Below are positions 15,990-23,346 of a stretch of 23,887 bases of DNA, piece after piece. The DNA is taken from positions 1 to 23,887 of the forward strand of contig JBDSJC010000182.1 of assembly GCA_039917655.1 (NCBI GenBank), written 5' to 3'. The position numbers and the translations under genes were made by a program. Within the stretch, counting starts at the first letter, position 1, and every line of letters begins with the position of its first letter. The notes beneath the pieces are model-generated. The model searched no databases and was not told the DNA's origin. It saw nothing but the letters and a program-made list of their open reading frames with translations. This stretch comes from PNKC01 sp039917655 (GTDB lineage: Bacteria; Chloroflexota; Dehalococcoidia; Tepidiformales; Tepidiformaceae).

Positions 15990-16475
15990 CTAGGTTCGCG
16001 CCGCCAGCCGGGTGTGAGCCCAGTGGGTGACGGCGATCGCCAGCGCGTCCGCGGCGTCCGCGGGAGTCGGCACCACCTTCAGTGCGAGTTGGAGACGCAC
16101 CATCTCGGCCACCTGCGATTTTTCGCCGCGCCCGTAACCGGCCACCGTCTGCTTGACCAGCGTTGGCGCGTATTCCATCACTTCGAGCCCCGCATCGGCC
16201 ATCCCGATGATCGCCGCTGCCCGCGCCTCGCCGAGGGCCATCGAACTGCGCGCATTCGTGCCAATGAACGAAGCCTCAATCGCGCCCGAGGTCGCACTCC
16301 ATTGTCGCGCCGCATCCCGCACTCCGTTGCGGATCGCCGTCAGCCGCTCCGCCTTCGTCGCCGTCGTTTTCGTCCGCACCACGCCGTGGTGAATGTGCAC
16401 GCACTCGTCCCGCTCGATTTCGATAACGCCGTAACCGGTGGCGTTGAGGCCAGGGTCAATCCCAATAATCCGCAT
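15990..16475 (-). CDS. ruvC: Holliday junction endonuclease RuvC
   Basis: A 161-residue RNase-H-fold resolvase that cuts Holliday junctions in recombinational repair with RuvAB. The four catalytic acids are present in the usual order and spacing: Asp7 (IGIDPGLNATG), Glu67 (GAIEASF), Asp140 and Asp143 (PADAADALA). Length matches the family. The 3' end reaches HWAHTRLA, normal for RuvC. It lies downstream of the yebC-family gene, a common arrangement, but the two are separated by about 200 bp of repeat-like sequence. ruvA and ruvB do not follow in the window. Confidence 0.95.
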   Translation of the reverse strand: MRIIGIDPGLNATGYGVIEIERDECVHIHHGVVRTKTTATKAERLTAIRNGVRDAARQWSATSGAIEASFIGTNARSSMALGEARAAAIIGMADAGLEVMEYAPTLVKQTVAGYGRGEKSQVAEMVRLQLALKVVPTPADAADALAIAVTHWAHTRLAART

Positions 16476-16523
16476 TCCGGCACTGTACGTCTTGAATCGC
16501 CGTGCACAAAGCTGGCGTGTCAG

Positions 16524-16640
16524 CCTTCGACAAGCTCAGGACAAACGGGGGGAAGGTCAGGCGACGGGGAGCCAGGACGAAGACGCAGGAAACTCAGGAC
16601 GAACCGGGGAAGCCCACCACGAACGGGAGCCCGGCTCGAA
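16524..16640. repeat. Degenerate dispersed repeat between yebC and ruvC
   Basis: The core CTTCGACAAGCTCAGGAC (from 16525) belongs to a widely dispersed intergenic repeat seen in many environmental bacterial genomes, whose translation gives the well-known artefact CPELVEG. Decayed versions of the CAGGACGAACGGGG part follow near 16573, 16593 and 16616. A short tandem repeat (TCGTGAG twice, 16658-16671) lies beside the yebC stop. The array takes up nearly all of the yebC-ruvC gap. Confidence 0.65.
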
Positions 16641-16676
16641 GGGGAAGGGGAGGGGAATCGTGAGTCGTGAGTCCGC

Positions 16677-17426
16677 CTACCCCTCGTAGCTCTCCATCGC
16701 CTCGTCCGTGAAGTGTGCGTTCGAATACACCCGCTGCACGTCGTCCAGCTCTTCGAGCGCCTCAATCAGCTTCATCGTCTGGTGCGCGGCTTTCGTGTCC
16801 AGGTCAACGGTCATCTTCGGGACCATCGCGAAATCGGCGTTCTCGATATCCAGGCCGCTCGATTCCAGCGCCTTGCGCACCGGCTCCAGGCTGCCCGGCT
16901 CGGTCTGCACTTCGATCACGTCGTCATCTACTTGCACGTCATCCGCGCCCGCATCGATCGCCGTCAGCGCCACTTCGTCGCTGTCTTTGCCGCCCAGAGG
17001 GATCGTGATCAAGCCCTTCGCCTCGAACTGCCAGCCCACCGATCCGGTCTCGCCCAGGTTCCCGCCGGACCGGCTGAAGCGGTGACGCACCTCGGCCACC
17101 GTGCGATTCCGGTTGTCCGTCAGCGCTTGCACGATAATCGCCGTGCCGCCCGGCCCGTAACCCTCGTACTGGATCTCGTCGAGTTGCTCGCCGTCGCCCG
17201 CTGTGCCACTCCCCTTGGCGATCGCCCGTTCGATGTTGTCGTTCGGCATATTGACCGCGCGCGCACGCTGCACCGCGAGCCGCAGCTTAAAGTTCGCGTT
17301 GATGTCGCCGCCGCCTTTGGCCGCGATGATGATCTCTCGCGAAAGCTTCGTGAAGACCGCACCGCGTTTCGCATCCGTCGCGCCCTTCGCGCGCTTGATC
17401 GTTGACCACTTCGAATGTCCGGACAC
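16677..17426 (-). CDS. yebC: YebC/PmpR (TACO1) family protein
   Basis: A 249-residue YebC-family protein. The family signature MSGHSKWSTIKRAKGATDAKRG opens it, followed by FTKLSREIIIAAK, NMPNDNIERAI and YEGYGPGGTAIIV. Members act as DNA-binding regulators in some bacteria, and related proteins help ribosomes translate difficult stretches such as polyprolines; which applies here cannot be told. The start is a GTG at 17426, since the conserved MSGHSKW begins there; the start codon region forms the palindrome TGTCCGGACA. A ribosome site is weak. ruvC follows on the same strand. Confidence 0.95.
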   Translation of the reverse strand: MSGHSKWSTIKRAKGATDAKRGAVFTKLSREIIIAAKGGGDINANFKLRLAVQRARAVNMPNDNIERAIAKGSGTAGDGEQLDEIQYEGYGPGGTAIIVQALTDNRNRTVAEVRHRFSRSGGNLGETGSVGWQFEAKGLITIPLGGKDSDEVALTAIDAGADDVQVDDDVIEVQTEPGSLEPVRKALESSGLDIENADFAMVPKMTVDLDTKAAHQTMKLIEALEELDDVQRVYSNAHFTDEAMESYEG

Positions 17427-17455
17427 TCGGGACCTCGTCTCAATGGGAAATTGTG

Positions 17456-17469
17456 TACACCCGAGTGTA
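17456..17469. promoter_or_regulatory. Inverted repeat upstream of yebC
   Basis: TACAC-CCGA-GTGTA is a perfect 5-bp inverted repeat about 30 bp upstream of the yebC start, where a regulator or the RNA polymerase would bind. The surrounding 267 bp (17427-17693) contains no gene that I recognise. Confidence 0.35.
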
Positions 17470-17693
17470 TTGCGCGCAGGGGCTAGCAGGTAGCGCCGCG
17501 GGCAGATGTCGCTGCTCAGAGACCGTCACGGCTAACTGCCCAGTGACTTTGTCCATCTTTCGTAGCCGGACCGGCGTGAGCAGGCAAGACGAACGGTGGA
17601 CGACGCTACTTGGTCAGGTGGGCGCACAGAGTTTCTGGGGATCGCAAGGGCTCTACCGCCAATTGAGTGAGCGACCAGCGAGCGCGGACGTTG

Positions 17694-18185
17694 CTACGTC
17701 TGCGTCCCGTTGACGATGCGTTCGACCTGCTTGACGTGCTGCCGTTCATGGACAGCCAGCCACTGCGCATAAAACAGCACGGTCCGTTCGAGGGCTTTTC
17801 CCGCCCCCGTGACTGTCGCCGGGCGTGACCAGTCTTCGTGCGGCAACGGTCCTAGAACTGTCAATAGGGCGGCGCGCTGCGTGGCAAAGGAGCGCAACGA
17901 GGGCCGACAATCGAGTTCGAGATAGTTCGTCGTCTTTATCCAGGTGGTGGGATTGGTAGCCCGCAGCGTGGGCCTGTCTTCGGCGATCATCGCCACGATG
18001 CAGCTGCCCCAGACGTCAGCACACGCACGGAGATGAGCAAGCACATCGTTCACAGACCACCCATCGTGGCTGGGTGTGATGCGCAATTGAGGTGGTGCCA
18101 GACCGGCGGTAAGCGCGGCGATGCGCGGCGGCGTTTCAGCTAGCAGGGTCAGTACCTGCTCAATCGTGAGTGATCTGCTGGGCAT
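17694..18185 (-). CDS. DinB-family protein
   Basis: A 163-residue four-helix protein of the DinB/YfiT-like metal-binding superfamily. Candidate metal ligands are His51 (VNDVLAHLRACADVWG), and His146 and His150 (VHERQHVKQ) near the C-terminus, the usual three-histidine set. Family members include thiol-dependent transferases (bacillithiol, mycothiol or glutathione S-transferase-like); the reaction here is unknown. The ATG at 18185 has GAAGGA about ten bases upstream. It is the last gene of a tightly packed minus-strand operon and overlaps the preceding small frame by 26 bp. Confidence 0.85.
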   Translation of the reverse strand: MPSRSLTIEQVLTLLAETPPRIAALTAGLAPPQLRITPSHDGWSVNDVLAHLRACADVWGSCIVAMIAEDRPTLRATNPTTWIKTTNYLELDCRPSLRSFATQRAALLTVLGPLPHEDWSRPATVTGAGKALERTVLFYAQWLAVHERQHVKQVERIVNGTQT

Positions 18186-18306
18186 GTAACGTCATCCTTC
18201 GCACAAGCCAGGTGACTTCGTCGATCTCCACCTTGCCATGCCCTGGTGTGGAGCGCCAAAGACGCTCAACGATCTGGATTCCCGGACGCTGGCCGTTGTT
18301 GCTCAA
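18160..18306 (-). CDS. Possible 48-residue protein between the hypothetical and DinB genes
   Basis: A TTG start at 18306 overlaps the stop of the upstream gene as TTGA, the same kind of coupling used elsewhere in this operon. The frame encodes 48 residues (SNNGQRPGIQIVERLWRS near the start, VEIDEVTWLVRRMTLHAQQ near the end) with an even, protein-like composition, and ends inside the DinB gene. I do not recognise the family. It fills an otherwise unused 117-bp gap in a dense operon. It could be a small partner protein or a frameshifted tail of the upstream gene. Confidence 0.4.
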   Translation of the reverse strand: MSNNGQRPGIQIVERLWRSTPGHGKVEIDEVTWLVRRMTLHAQQITHD

Positions 18307-18965
18307 TTCGCCGAAGGATGCACCACCGGCGCGTACCCCGCGTGCAACGCCGCAAGGGTCGTCGCGGGCGTCAGCACCGTCGCCTCTGACGCCCGGTCAG
18401 CGCGGATCGGCGTTCCATAGCCCGCAAAGCTCCAGGGAAACAGCCGGCCGCATATCAGCAGGTAAGGCTGAGCGGCATCTTTCGGAAGCGTCAACATCGT
18501 GCCATCTGGCAGGTCCCCGAGCACCGCGCGACGCGTGCGTTGCGCCTTCGTCCTGGCATCCACACGCTCCTCGTGCAGACGCCTGTCCACCGTGTCCGCG
18601 TACAGCCTTGCGTCGTCGGCCACAAGACCGGGGATGCCCGCCCGAAGCGCCTCGAAAAACCGCAAAGAATCCGCCCGTCGACACTCGAAGCAGGGGCGAT
18701 GCCCGGCCGCCAACGCCGTCGCTTCGTCGAGGAAGAAGAGCTCGGTGTACAGCCCCGGCTGCATCAGCGCCCGTCTGCGATCCTTGAACTCCAGGACGCA
18801 GGTGATCCACTGGCGGCTCGCCCACCGTGCACGCGTCAGCTCCTGATCCGCGTCATGGAAACAGCCGCCCCGATTTCCCAGGAATAGCCCTCGTTCGGAG
18901 GTCGCGATAACCTCGCCGAATGGGTTAACGCGGTTCTGTAGTGGCGAAGTTCGTTGACCAGTCAT
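18303..18965 (-). CDS. Conserved hypothetical protein with a CxxC motif
   Basis: A 220-residue soluble protein. Recognisable segments are LQNRVNPFGEVIA, LFLGNRGGCFHD, WITCVLEFKDRRR, YTELFFLDEATALAAGHRPCFECRR and DLPDGTMLTL. I have seen similar unnamed proteins in proteobacteria but know no function. The CFEC motif plus nearby His and Cys could bind zinc. The ATG at 18965 shares one base with the stop of the MarC-like gene (TGATG). No signal peptide or membrane segment is seen. Confidence 0.75.
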   Translation of the reverse strand: MTGQRTSPLQNRVNPFGEVIATSERGLFLGNRGGCFHDADQELTRARWASRQWITCVLEFKDRRRALMQPGLYTELFFLDEATALAAGHRPCFECRRADSLRFFEALRAGIPGLVADDARLYADTVDRRLHEERVDARTKAQRTRRAVLGDLPDGTMLTLPKDAAQPYLLICGRLFPWSFAGYGTPIRADRASEATVLTPATTLAALHAGYAPVVHPSAN

Positions 18966-19528
18966 CAGATCGCCCTCACTCCATCGACTACGAGCCCCGC
19001 GGCCACCACCACCAGCAACGCCCCGGTCAGCCGCGCCACCGCATCCAGCGCCGGCACCCAGGGGCCTCGGCTAACGACCAGCAGGATGCCTGCAATCGCC
19101 AGCGACACCGACAACGCGCCGAACGCCGTCCCGCCACCATCGTCGGCGCCGTAGGTCACCGCTGCGACGAGTCCCGCGGGCGAGACGAGCAAGGGCAGGG
19201 CAAGCGGGAACACCGCCGACTGCCAACCCATCTCCTCACCCTCAACCTCTGGCGCGCCCCTCCAGATGGACAACACGCCCACCGCCGCCATCACGATTCC
19301 CGCTGCTACCCGGAACGACTCCGGTTCGATATCGAGTCCATCCAGCGCTCGCGCCGCCCCGGACGCCGCCACCGCGTACGCCGCCATCGCAATCGCCAGG
19401 CCAATTGCCGGCGTCTTCCAGCGCGCGCGAATGTCGCGGTCCTCACCGCGTCGCGCCATCGCAAGGGCAACAGCCGCGGGATTGATCGCTGCGAAAAAGA
19501 AGACAATCAGCTGCCAGTAGGTGTTCAC
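18965..19528 (-). CDS. MarC-family integral membrane protein
   Basis: A 187-residue membrane protein with about six hydrophobic segments. Family-like features are FFFAAINPAAVA in the first helix, FRVAAGIVMAAVGVLSIW, FPLALPLLVSPAGLVAAVTYG and a final RLTGALLVVVAAGLVVDGVR. MarC proteins are inner-membrane proteins of unknown transport role. The GTG start at 19528 is chosen because AAGGAG lies five bases upstream and the GTG overlaps the stop of the previous gene (GTGA, 4 bp); a longer upstream frame only shadows that gene. Confidence 0.72.
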   Translation of the reverse strand: MNTYWQLIVFFFAAINPAAVALAMARRGEDRDIRARWKTPAIGLAIAMAAYAVAASGAARALDGLDIEPESFRVAAGIVMAAVGVLSIWRGAPEVEGEEMGWQSAVFPLALPLLVSPAGLVAAVTYGADDGGGTAFGALSVSLAIAGILLVVSRGPWVPALDAVARLTGALLVVVAAGLVVDGVRAI

Positions 19529-20718
19529 TTCGGCTCCTTCGAGCGGCCATCGAGAATGTCGCGGCTGCGCAGCAAGGCCGAAAGCGCGTGCTGCTGGTCG
19601 TCCATGCGCGTCACGCCTTCCGTGAACCAGCCGCCGGTCCGCGGCACGTCTGGCCCGGTGTTGGGCTCGCCCGGCCTGACCTGACGCTGAGCCAGCATCC
19701 CGGCGGTGCACACCGCGCGCTCGCCGATTTTCGCCTTCACGTCCGCCAGGCGGGAGTCGAGTCCGGCCAGCCGCCAGAGTGAATCGAGACCTTCGCCCCA
19801 GGTCCCCATCCCCGCCGCCCGTGCCTGGCGCCCGTGGATCAGGTCCGAAATCCCCGCATCCCGCCGCTGCGATTCGACTCGAACGAGGAACCCGAAACGC
19901 TGCGCCAAACTGCGTCCGTAGGTCACGTTAGCCTCGTTCAAGTGCGGCCCAGACCCCGGCCAGGCGGCCATTTCGGCCAGGCCGTGCGCCGCCCACTGGT
20001 CCGCCCACGGTGGAAATTTCTGCTTCTCCACCGTGTCCCGGTGCAGCGAAAGGTAGTCCGCCACTTTCCGCGTTGGCGCGTCCCACCCTTCGGCCGGGAA
20101 CAGGCGGTGCATCAACGCCAGCGCCCAGAACGATTCGCCGGTGGCGTACTTCGAACGTTCGGACGGGTCCGGCGCACCCGTCGCTGGCAGCCAACGCAGG
20201 AGGAAGCTCCCGTCGTCCTGCTGCATCACCAGGATGAACCGCGCGATCTCGCGCATCAACGGGTCGAACCGCGGGTCGTTCGTTGCGATTCGGCGTTGCG
20301 CCAGCGCGGTCAGCATCAGCGCGTCCGCCCCAAGTTCGATCGAGCCGTCGACCGGGTCCTGGAGCGCCGCCCAGCCGTCGTGGCGAGCCAAGTGGCCCTG
20401 CATCCAGGCAAGCCCGCGGTCGGCGGTCGGTAAGACGCTTGGGTCAAATGCCGCCAGCTGGTACAGAGCCATCGTCACGCCGGCGTGACGCACGGAGTTG
20501 TACTCCGCCGAGTACGTCCCCGTCTCAGCGTTGAATTCGTAGGTGTAGCTCCCGTCCGCCTGTTGCGCGCGTTCGATCCACCCGGCCGCCGCCTGCGCGC
20601 TCTCCAGCGCCTGCGCCGAAGTCACTGGCGGACAGAACTGCGCTGGCACAGCAACGACCCGCAGCAGCGCCGCGCCCACCGCCCACACCCCCAGTACCCC
20701 AGCGAGCCCGCGAATCAT
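19525..20718 (-). CDS. Secreted alpha/alpha-toroid (prenyltransferase/terpenoid-cyclase-fold) protein
   Basis: A 397-residue protein with an N-terminal signal peptide (about residues 1-27, ending VPAQFCP, where the Cys could be a lipid attachment site). The rest has the alternating helices and QxxDGS-type turns of terpenoid cyclase or prenyltransferase toroids: AAGWIERAQQADGSYTYEF, GLAWMQGHLARHDGW, LTALAQRR, MQQDDGSFLLRW, YATGESFWALALMHRLFP. The DxDD motif of a squalene cyclase is not seen, so it is probably not a terpene cyclase; such folds also occur in glycan-processing and binding proteins. It is the first gene of the overlapping operon down to the DinB gene. Confidence 0.65.
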   Translation of the reverse strand: MIRGLAGVLGVWAVGAALLRVVAVPAQFCPPVTSAQALESAQAAAGWIERAQQADGSYTYEFNAETGTYSAEYNSVRHAGVTMALYQLAAFDPSVLPTADRGLAWMQGHLARHDGWAALQDPVDGSIELGADALMLTALAQRRIATNDPRFDPLMREIARFILVMQQDDGSFLLRWLPATGAPDPSERSKYATGESFWALALMHRLFPAEGWDAPTRKVADYLSLHRDTVEKQKFPPWADQWAAHGLAEMAAWPGSGPHLNEANVTYGRSLAQRFGFLVRVESQRRDAGISDLIHGRQARAAGMGTWGEGLDSLWRLAGLDSRLADVKAKIGERAVCTAGMLAQRQVRPGEPNTGPDVPRTGGWFTEGVTRMDDQQHALSALLRSRDILDGRSKEPK

Positions 20719-20726
20719 CGGCTAGT

Positions 20727-20745
20727 CCACCACAGTGAGTGGTGG
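20727..20745. terminator. Perfect 7-bp hairpin between the CoA-transferase and toroid genes
   Basis: CCACCAC pairs with GTGGTGG around AGTGA. It lies about 110 bp beyond the stop of the CoA-transferase gene and just upstream of the next minus-strand start. No T-run follows, so it may instead act in the leader of the toroid gene. Confidence 0.35.
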
Positions 20746-20753
20746 CGGCGTCG

Positions 20754-20799
20754 TCTCCCCTCGCCCGCCGCAGTGGGAGAGAGGGCAGGGGGTGAGGGT
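20754..20799. repeat. REP-like GC-rich repeat
   Basis: The stretch TGGGAGAGAGGGCAGGGGG followed by TGAGGG, preceded by CTCCCCTCGCCC, resembles an intergenic repeat of the CCCTCTCCC/GGGAGAGGG type common in GC-rich environmental genomes. It shares this character with two shorter hairpins at 22409 and 23298. Confidence 0.4.
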
Positions 20800-20852
20800 C
20801 CACCGGTTGGCGGTCGATCGTCCGTTTTCCGGTTGAGGTGAAGACGCGGCCA

Positions 20853-22031
20853 TCAAATGATCCCCGCCGCCGTCAACCGCTCGATCTCGTCAGCCTTTAG
20901 GCCCAGCAGCCCGCCATACACCTCAGCGTTGTGCTCACCGAGCTTCGGCGCACGACTGTAGACCCGCCCCGGCGTCTTGGTCAGCCGGGGCACCACGCCC
21001 GGCTGCAAGAGCGGCCCAAAGTCCGCGCTGTCCACGGTCAACACTTGCTCGCGGGCCGCGTAGTGCGGGTCCTCAACGATGTCGCTGGTGGCGTACACCT
21101 TGCTCGCGGGCACGCCGAACTCGTTGAGCACTGTCATGCACTCCGCCAGCGTGTGCTTCGCCACCCATTCGTCCACCACGTGATGGATCGCCTCGTGGTT
21201 GGCGTGGAGGTTCTTTCGCGGGGTGAACAGTTCACTCTTCGGCAGGTCCGGCTGGCCGATCGCCTCGCAAAGGCGCTCGAAAACCCGCTGGGTCGTCGCG
21301 TTGATAATCAGGAAGTGCCCATCCGACGTTGCGAACTGCTCCGCCGGCACAACCCCCGGAAAGTAGTTCGCCGAACGCTCGCGATTCAGCCCCGTCATCC
21401 CGAATCCGGCGGCATGCGAACCGCTCATCCGCCAGATCGATTCGTAGAGCGCCACGTCCACGTCCTGCCCGCGCCCCGTCTGCTGCCGCGCTTGTAATGC
21501 GGCCAGCGCGCCAAACGCCGCGAACACGCCGCTCCCGTAGTCCGCCACGAAGTAGCCGGGCCGCACCGGTGGCCGATCCGGGTATCCCGTGACGTAGGTG
21601 ATCCCCGCGAACCCCAGCGCTACCCGGTCGAAGCCCGCGCGGTCCTTGTACGGCCCCGTCTGCCCGTAGCCGCTGATCCGCACAACCACAAGCCCCGGGC
21701 TCGTTTCGCGAAGCGTGTCGGGCGCCAGTCCCCACTTCTCCAACGTGCCGGGCCGGAAGTTTTCGACCACAATGTCAGACACATCGCAGAGTCGCCGGAA
21801 GATCTGCTTCCCCTCCGGGTGGCCGAGGTCCAGTGTCACGGACTTCTGGCCGCGGTTGTCCTGCGCGAACGAAATGTTGCCCCGGTTCGGGTCGCCGATT
21901 TTCGGCTGTTCGACTTTGATCACTTCGGCGCCGAACTCTCCGAGGAGCGTGGCGCAGAAAGGGGCGGCGAGGATCTGGCCCGCGCTGATGACGCGGGTCC
22001 CGGTGAGCGCGGCTGGTAGTGCTTCGGTCAT
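20853..22031 (-). CDS. CaiB/BaiF-family (class III) CoA-transferase
   Basis: A 392-residue class III CoA-transferase. These move CoA between an acyl-CoA donor and a carboxylic acid through an aspartyl-CoA thioester. The catalytic aspartate is Asp164 in PGYFVADYGSG. Other marks are LAAPFCATLLGEFGAEVIKVEQP near the start, RGQKSVTLDLGHPEGK, VVENFRPGTLEKWGL and ISGYGQTGPYKDRAGFD. Substrates of this family include carnitine, oxalate, bile acids and alkylsuccinates; none can be assigned. It starts at 22031, 24 bp from a divergent ATL gene. Confidence 0.92.
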   Translation of the reverse strand: MTEALPAALTGTRVISAGQILAAPFCATLLGEFGAEVIKVEQPKIGDPNRGNISFAQDNRGQKSVTLDLGHPEGKQIFRRLCDVSDIVVENFRPGTLEKWGLAPDTLRETSPGLVVVRISGYGQTGPYKDRAGFDRVALGFAGITYVTGYPDRPPVRPGYFVADYGSGVFAAFGALAALQARQQTGRGQDVDVALYESIWRMSGSHAAGFGMTGLNRERSANYFPGVVPAEQFATSDGHFLIINATTQRVFERLCEAIGQPDLPKSELFTPRKNLHANHEAIHHVVDEWVAKHTLAECMTVLNEFGVPASKVYATSDIVEDPHYAAREQVLTVDSADFGPLLQPGVVPRLTKTPGRVYSRAPKLGEHNAEVYGGLLGLKADEIERLTAAGII

Positions 22032-22041
22032 GGTGATTGCC

Positions 22042-22048
22042 GATAATA
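22042..22048. promoter_or_regulatory. Overlapping divergent -10 elements
   Basis: GATAAT on the plus strand (22042-22047) and TATTAT on the minus strand (22048-22043) share five base pairs. The plus element ends 8 bases before the ATL start and the minus one 11 bases before the CoA-transferase start, so both transcripts would be leaderless or nearly so. The -35 regions would lie inside the opposite gene and are poor matches. Confidence 0.45.
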
Positions 22049-22055
22049 CGGCTCA

Positions 22056-22442
22056 ATGCCGCTGAACCCCACTGTCACGCCCACGGAGACCTTCTACGAC
22101 CGCGTCTACGAATTCGTGCGCTCGGTGCCGGCCGGGAGAGTGGTCACCTACGGCCAGGTCGCACTCGAACTTGGCGCGCCCGCCGCCGCCCGCGCCGTTG
22201 GCTACGCCCTCAGCTACCTTCCGAACGAGAGCGGCGTCCCCTGGTGGCGCGTGATCAACGTCCGCGGTGAAATCAGCTACAAGAGCCGCGGCCCCTCCGC
22301 CGACCTCCAGCTCCGCCTCCTCATTGAGGAAGGTGTGCATTTCGATGCCACCGGCCGCACCGAGCTCGCAACCTTCCGCTGGTGGCCCGACGACCAGTCT
22401 CCCGTCGCCCTCCCACTTGGGAGGCAGCCCGGAATGCCGTAG
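22056..22442 (+). CDS. atl: Alkyltransferase-like (ATL) DNA repair protein
   Basis: A 128-residue protein with the DNA-binding domain of O6-methylguanine-DNA methyltransferases: FYDRVYEFVRSVPAGRVVTYGQVA, then AARAVGYALS with the arginine finger, then VPWWRVINVRGEIS. The methyl-accepting cysteine of the PCHRV motif is replaced by Trp63, the hallmark of ATL proteins, which bind O6-alkylguanine and hand it to nucleotide excision repair without demethylating it. The last 15 or so residues (SPVALPLGRQPG) are encoded by an inverted repeat (22409-22424) and look like an added tail. No Shine-Dalgarno is seen. Confidence 0.88.
   Translation: MPLNPTVTPTETFYDRVYEFVRSVPAGRVVTYGQVALELGAPAAARAVGYALSYLPNESGVPWWRVINVRGEISYKSRGPSADLQLRLLIEEGVHFDATGRTELATFRWWPDDQSPVALPLGRQPGMP
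22409..22424. repeat. REP-like inverted repeat inside the 3' end of atl
   Basis: CCTCCC-ACTT-GGGAGG forms a tight hairpin in the last codons of atl and may extend its reading frame by about 15 residues. It lies about 40 bp upstream of the SDR ribosome site. Confidence 0.45.
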
Positions 22443-22474
22443 CATCCCGCCTTGCGGACCGCGGAGGAGGAACG

Positions 22475-23236
22475 TTGGAGCACGCTGAAATCTTCAATCT
22501 GACAGGCAAGGTAGCGCTGGTCACCGGCGGCAGCCGAGGCCTTGGCCGCGCGATGGTGCTCGCCTTCGCCCGCGCCGGCGCTGATGTCGTGATCGCCAGC
22601 CGCAAGCTGGACAACTGCGAAGAGCTTGCCGCCGAGGTGCGAGCGTCCACCGGACGCAAGGCGCTGCCCGTCGCCTGCCACGTCGGCGAATGGGACCAGG
22701 TCGATGCCCTCGCCGAGGTTGCGTACGCCGAATTTGGCCACGTCGATGTGCTCGTCAACAACGCCGGCATGTCCCCGATCTACGACAAGGTCACAGACGT
22801 CACCGAGGCGCTCTACGACAAGGTGCTTGATGTGAACCTCAAGGGCCCCTTCCGTCTCACCGCACTCGTCGGCTCGCGGATGGCCGAGGGGGAAGGCGGC
22901 TCGATCATCATGGTTTCGAGCACTGCATCCCTCCACCCTGGCGCCAACGTCATCACCTACGCCGCCGCCAAGGCCGGGGTCAACGCCATGACCGTAGGCT
23001 TCGCCAAAGCCTTCGGACCCAAGGTGCGCGTCAACTGCATCATCCCCGGCCCGTTCCTCACCGATATCTCCAAAGCGTGGGACCTGCAAGCGTTCAACGA
23101 GCGCGCGAAGACCACCATCCCCCTTGGCCGCGGTGGCCAGCCAGACGAAATCGTGGGAGCGGCCCTCTACTTCGCTTCAAAGGCATCGAGTTTCACCACC
23201 GGGGCACTGCTCGAAGTCTCCGGCGGGAGCTTCTAG
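22475..23236 (+). CDS. Short-chain dehydrogenase/reductase
   Basis: A 253-residue classical SDR. TGGSRGLG (residues 17-24) binds NAD(P), NNAG (95-98) stabilises the fold, and Ser148/149, Tyr162 and Lys166 (YAAAK) form the catalytic set. ASRK after the second strand favours NADP. The C-terminal PGPFLTDISKAW and SSFTTGALLEVSGG are typical. It probably oxidises or reduces a hydroxyl or keto group, perhaps on an acyl-CoA given the neighbours. A TTG at 22475 is chosen as start because GGAGGAGG lies just before it and the fold begins ten residues later; the longer frame runs into the atl gene. Confidence 0.9.
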   Translation: MEHAEIFNLTGKVALVTGGSRGLGRAMVLAFARAGADVVIASRKLDNCEELAAEVRASTGRKALPVACHVGEWDQVDALAEVAYAEFGHVDVLVNNAGMSPIYDKVTDVTEALYDKVLDVNLKGPFRLTALVGSRMAEGEGGSIIMVSSTASLHPGANVITYAAAKAGVNAMTVGFAKAFGPKVRVNCIIPGPFLTDISKAWDLQAFNERAKTTIPLGRGGQPDEIVGAALYFASKASSFTTGALLEVSGGSF

Positions 23237-23297
23237 CCCAACGGGGCGAAGGCGCAATCCGAGTGCTGCCATTTTCAGAAAAGAGCGGCCATCCAGC

Positions 23298-23322
23298 GGC
23301 CTCCCTCCCCCAAAGGAAGGCC
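23298..23322. repeat. Hairpin between the SDR and acyl-CoA dehydrogenase genes
   Basis: GGCCTCCC pairs with GGAAGGCC except for one mismatch, around a nine-base loop. It is REP-like and may stop or stabilise the upstream transcript. Confidence 0.4.
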
Positions 23323-23346
23323 ACCAGCACACGTCGGAGGACGATC

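Noticed and set aside
16520..16765. Minus-strand frame of 81 codons beginning in the dispersed repeat
   Set aside because: It ends with the repeat-derived CPELVEG string and overlaps yebC; a known annotation artefact.
17453..17474. TGTACA near the yebC start as another CarH site
   Set aside because: The two TGTA cores are 12 bp apart and the element is better read as the inverted repeat TACAC-N4-GTGTA.
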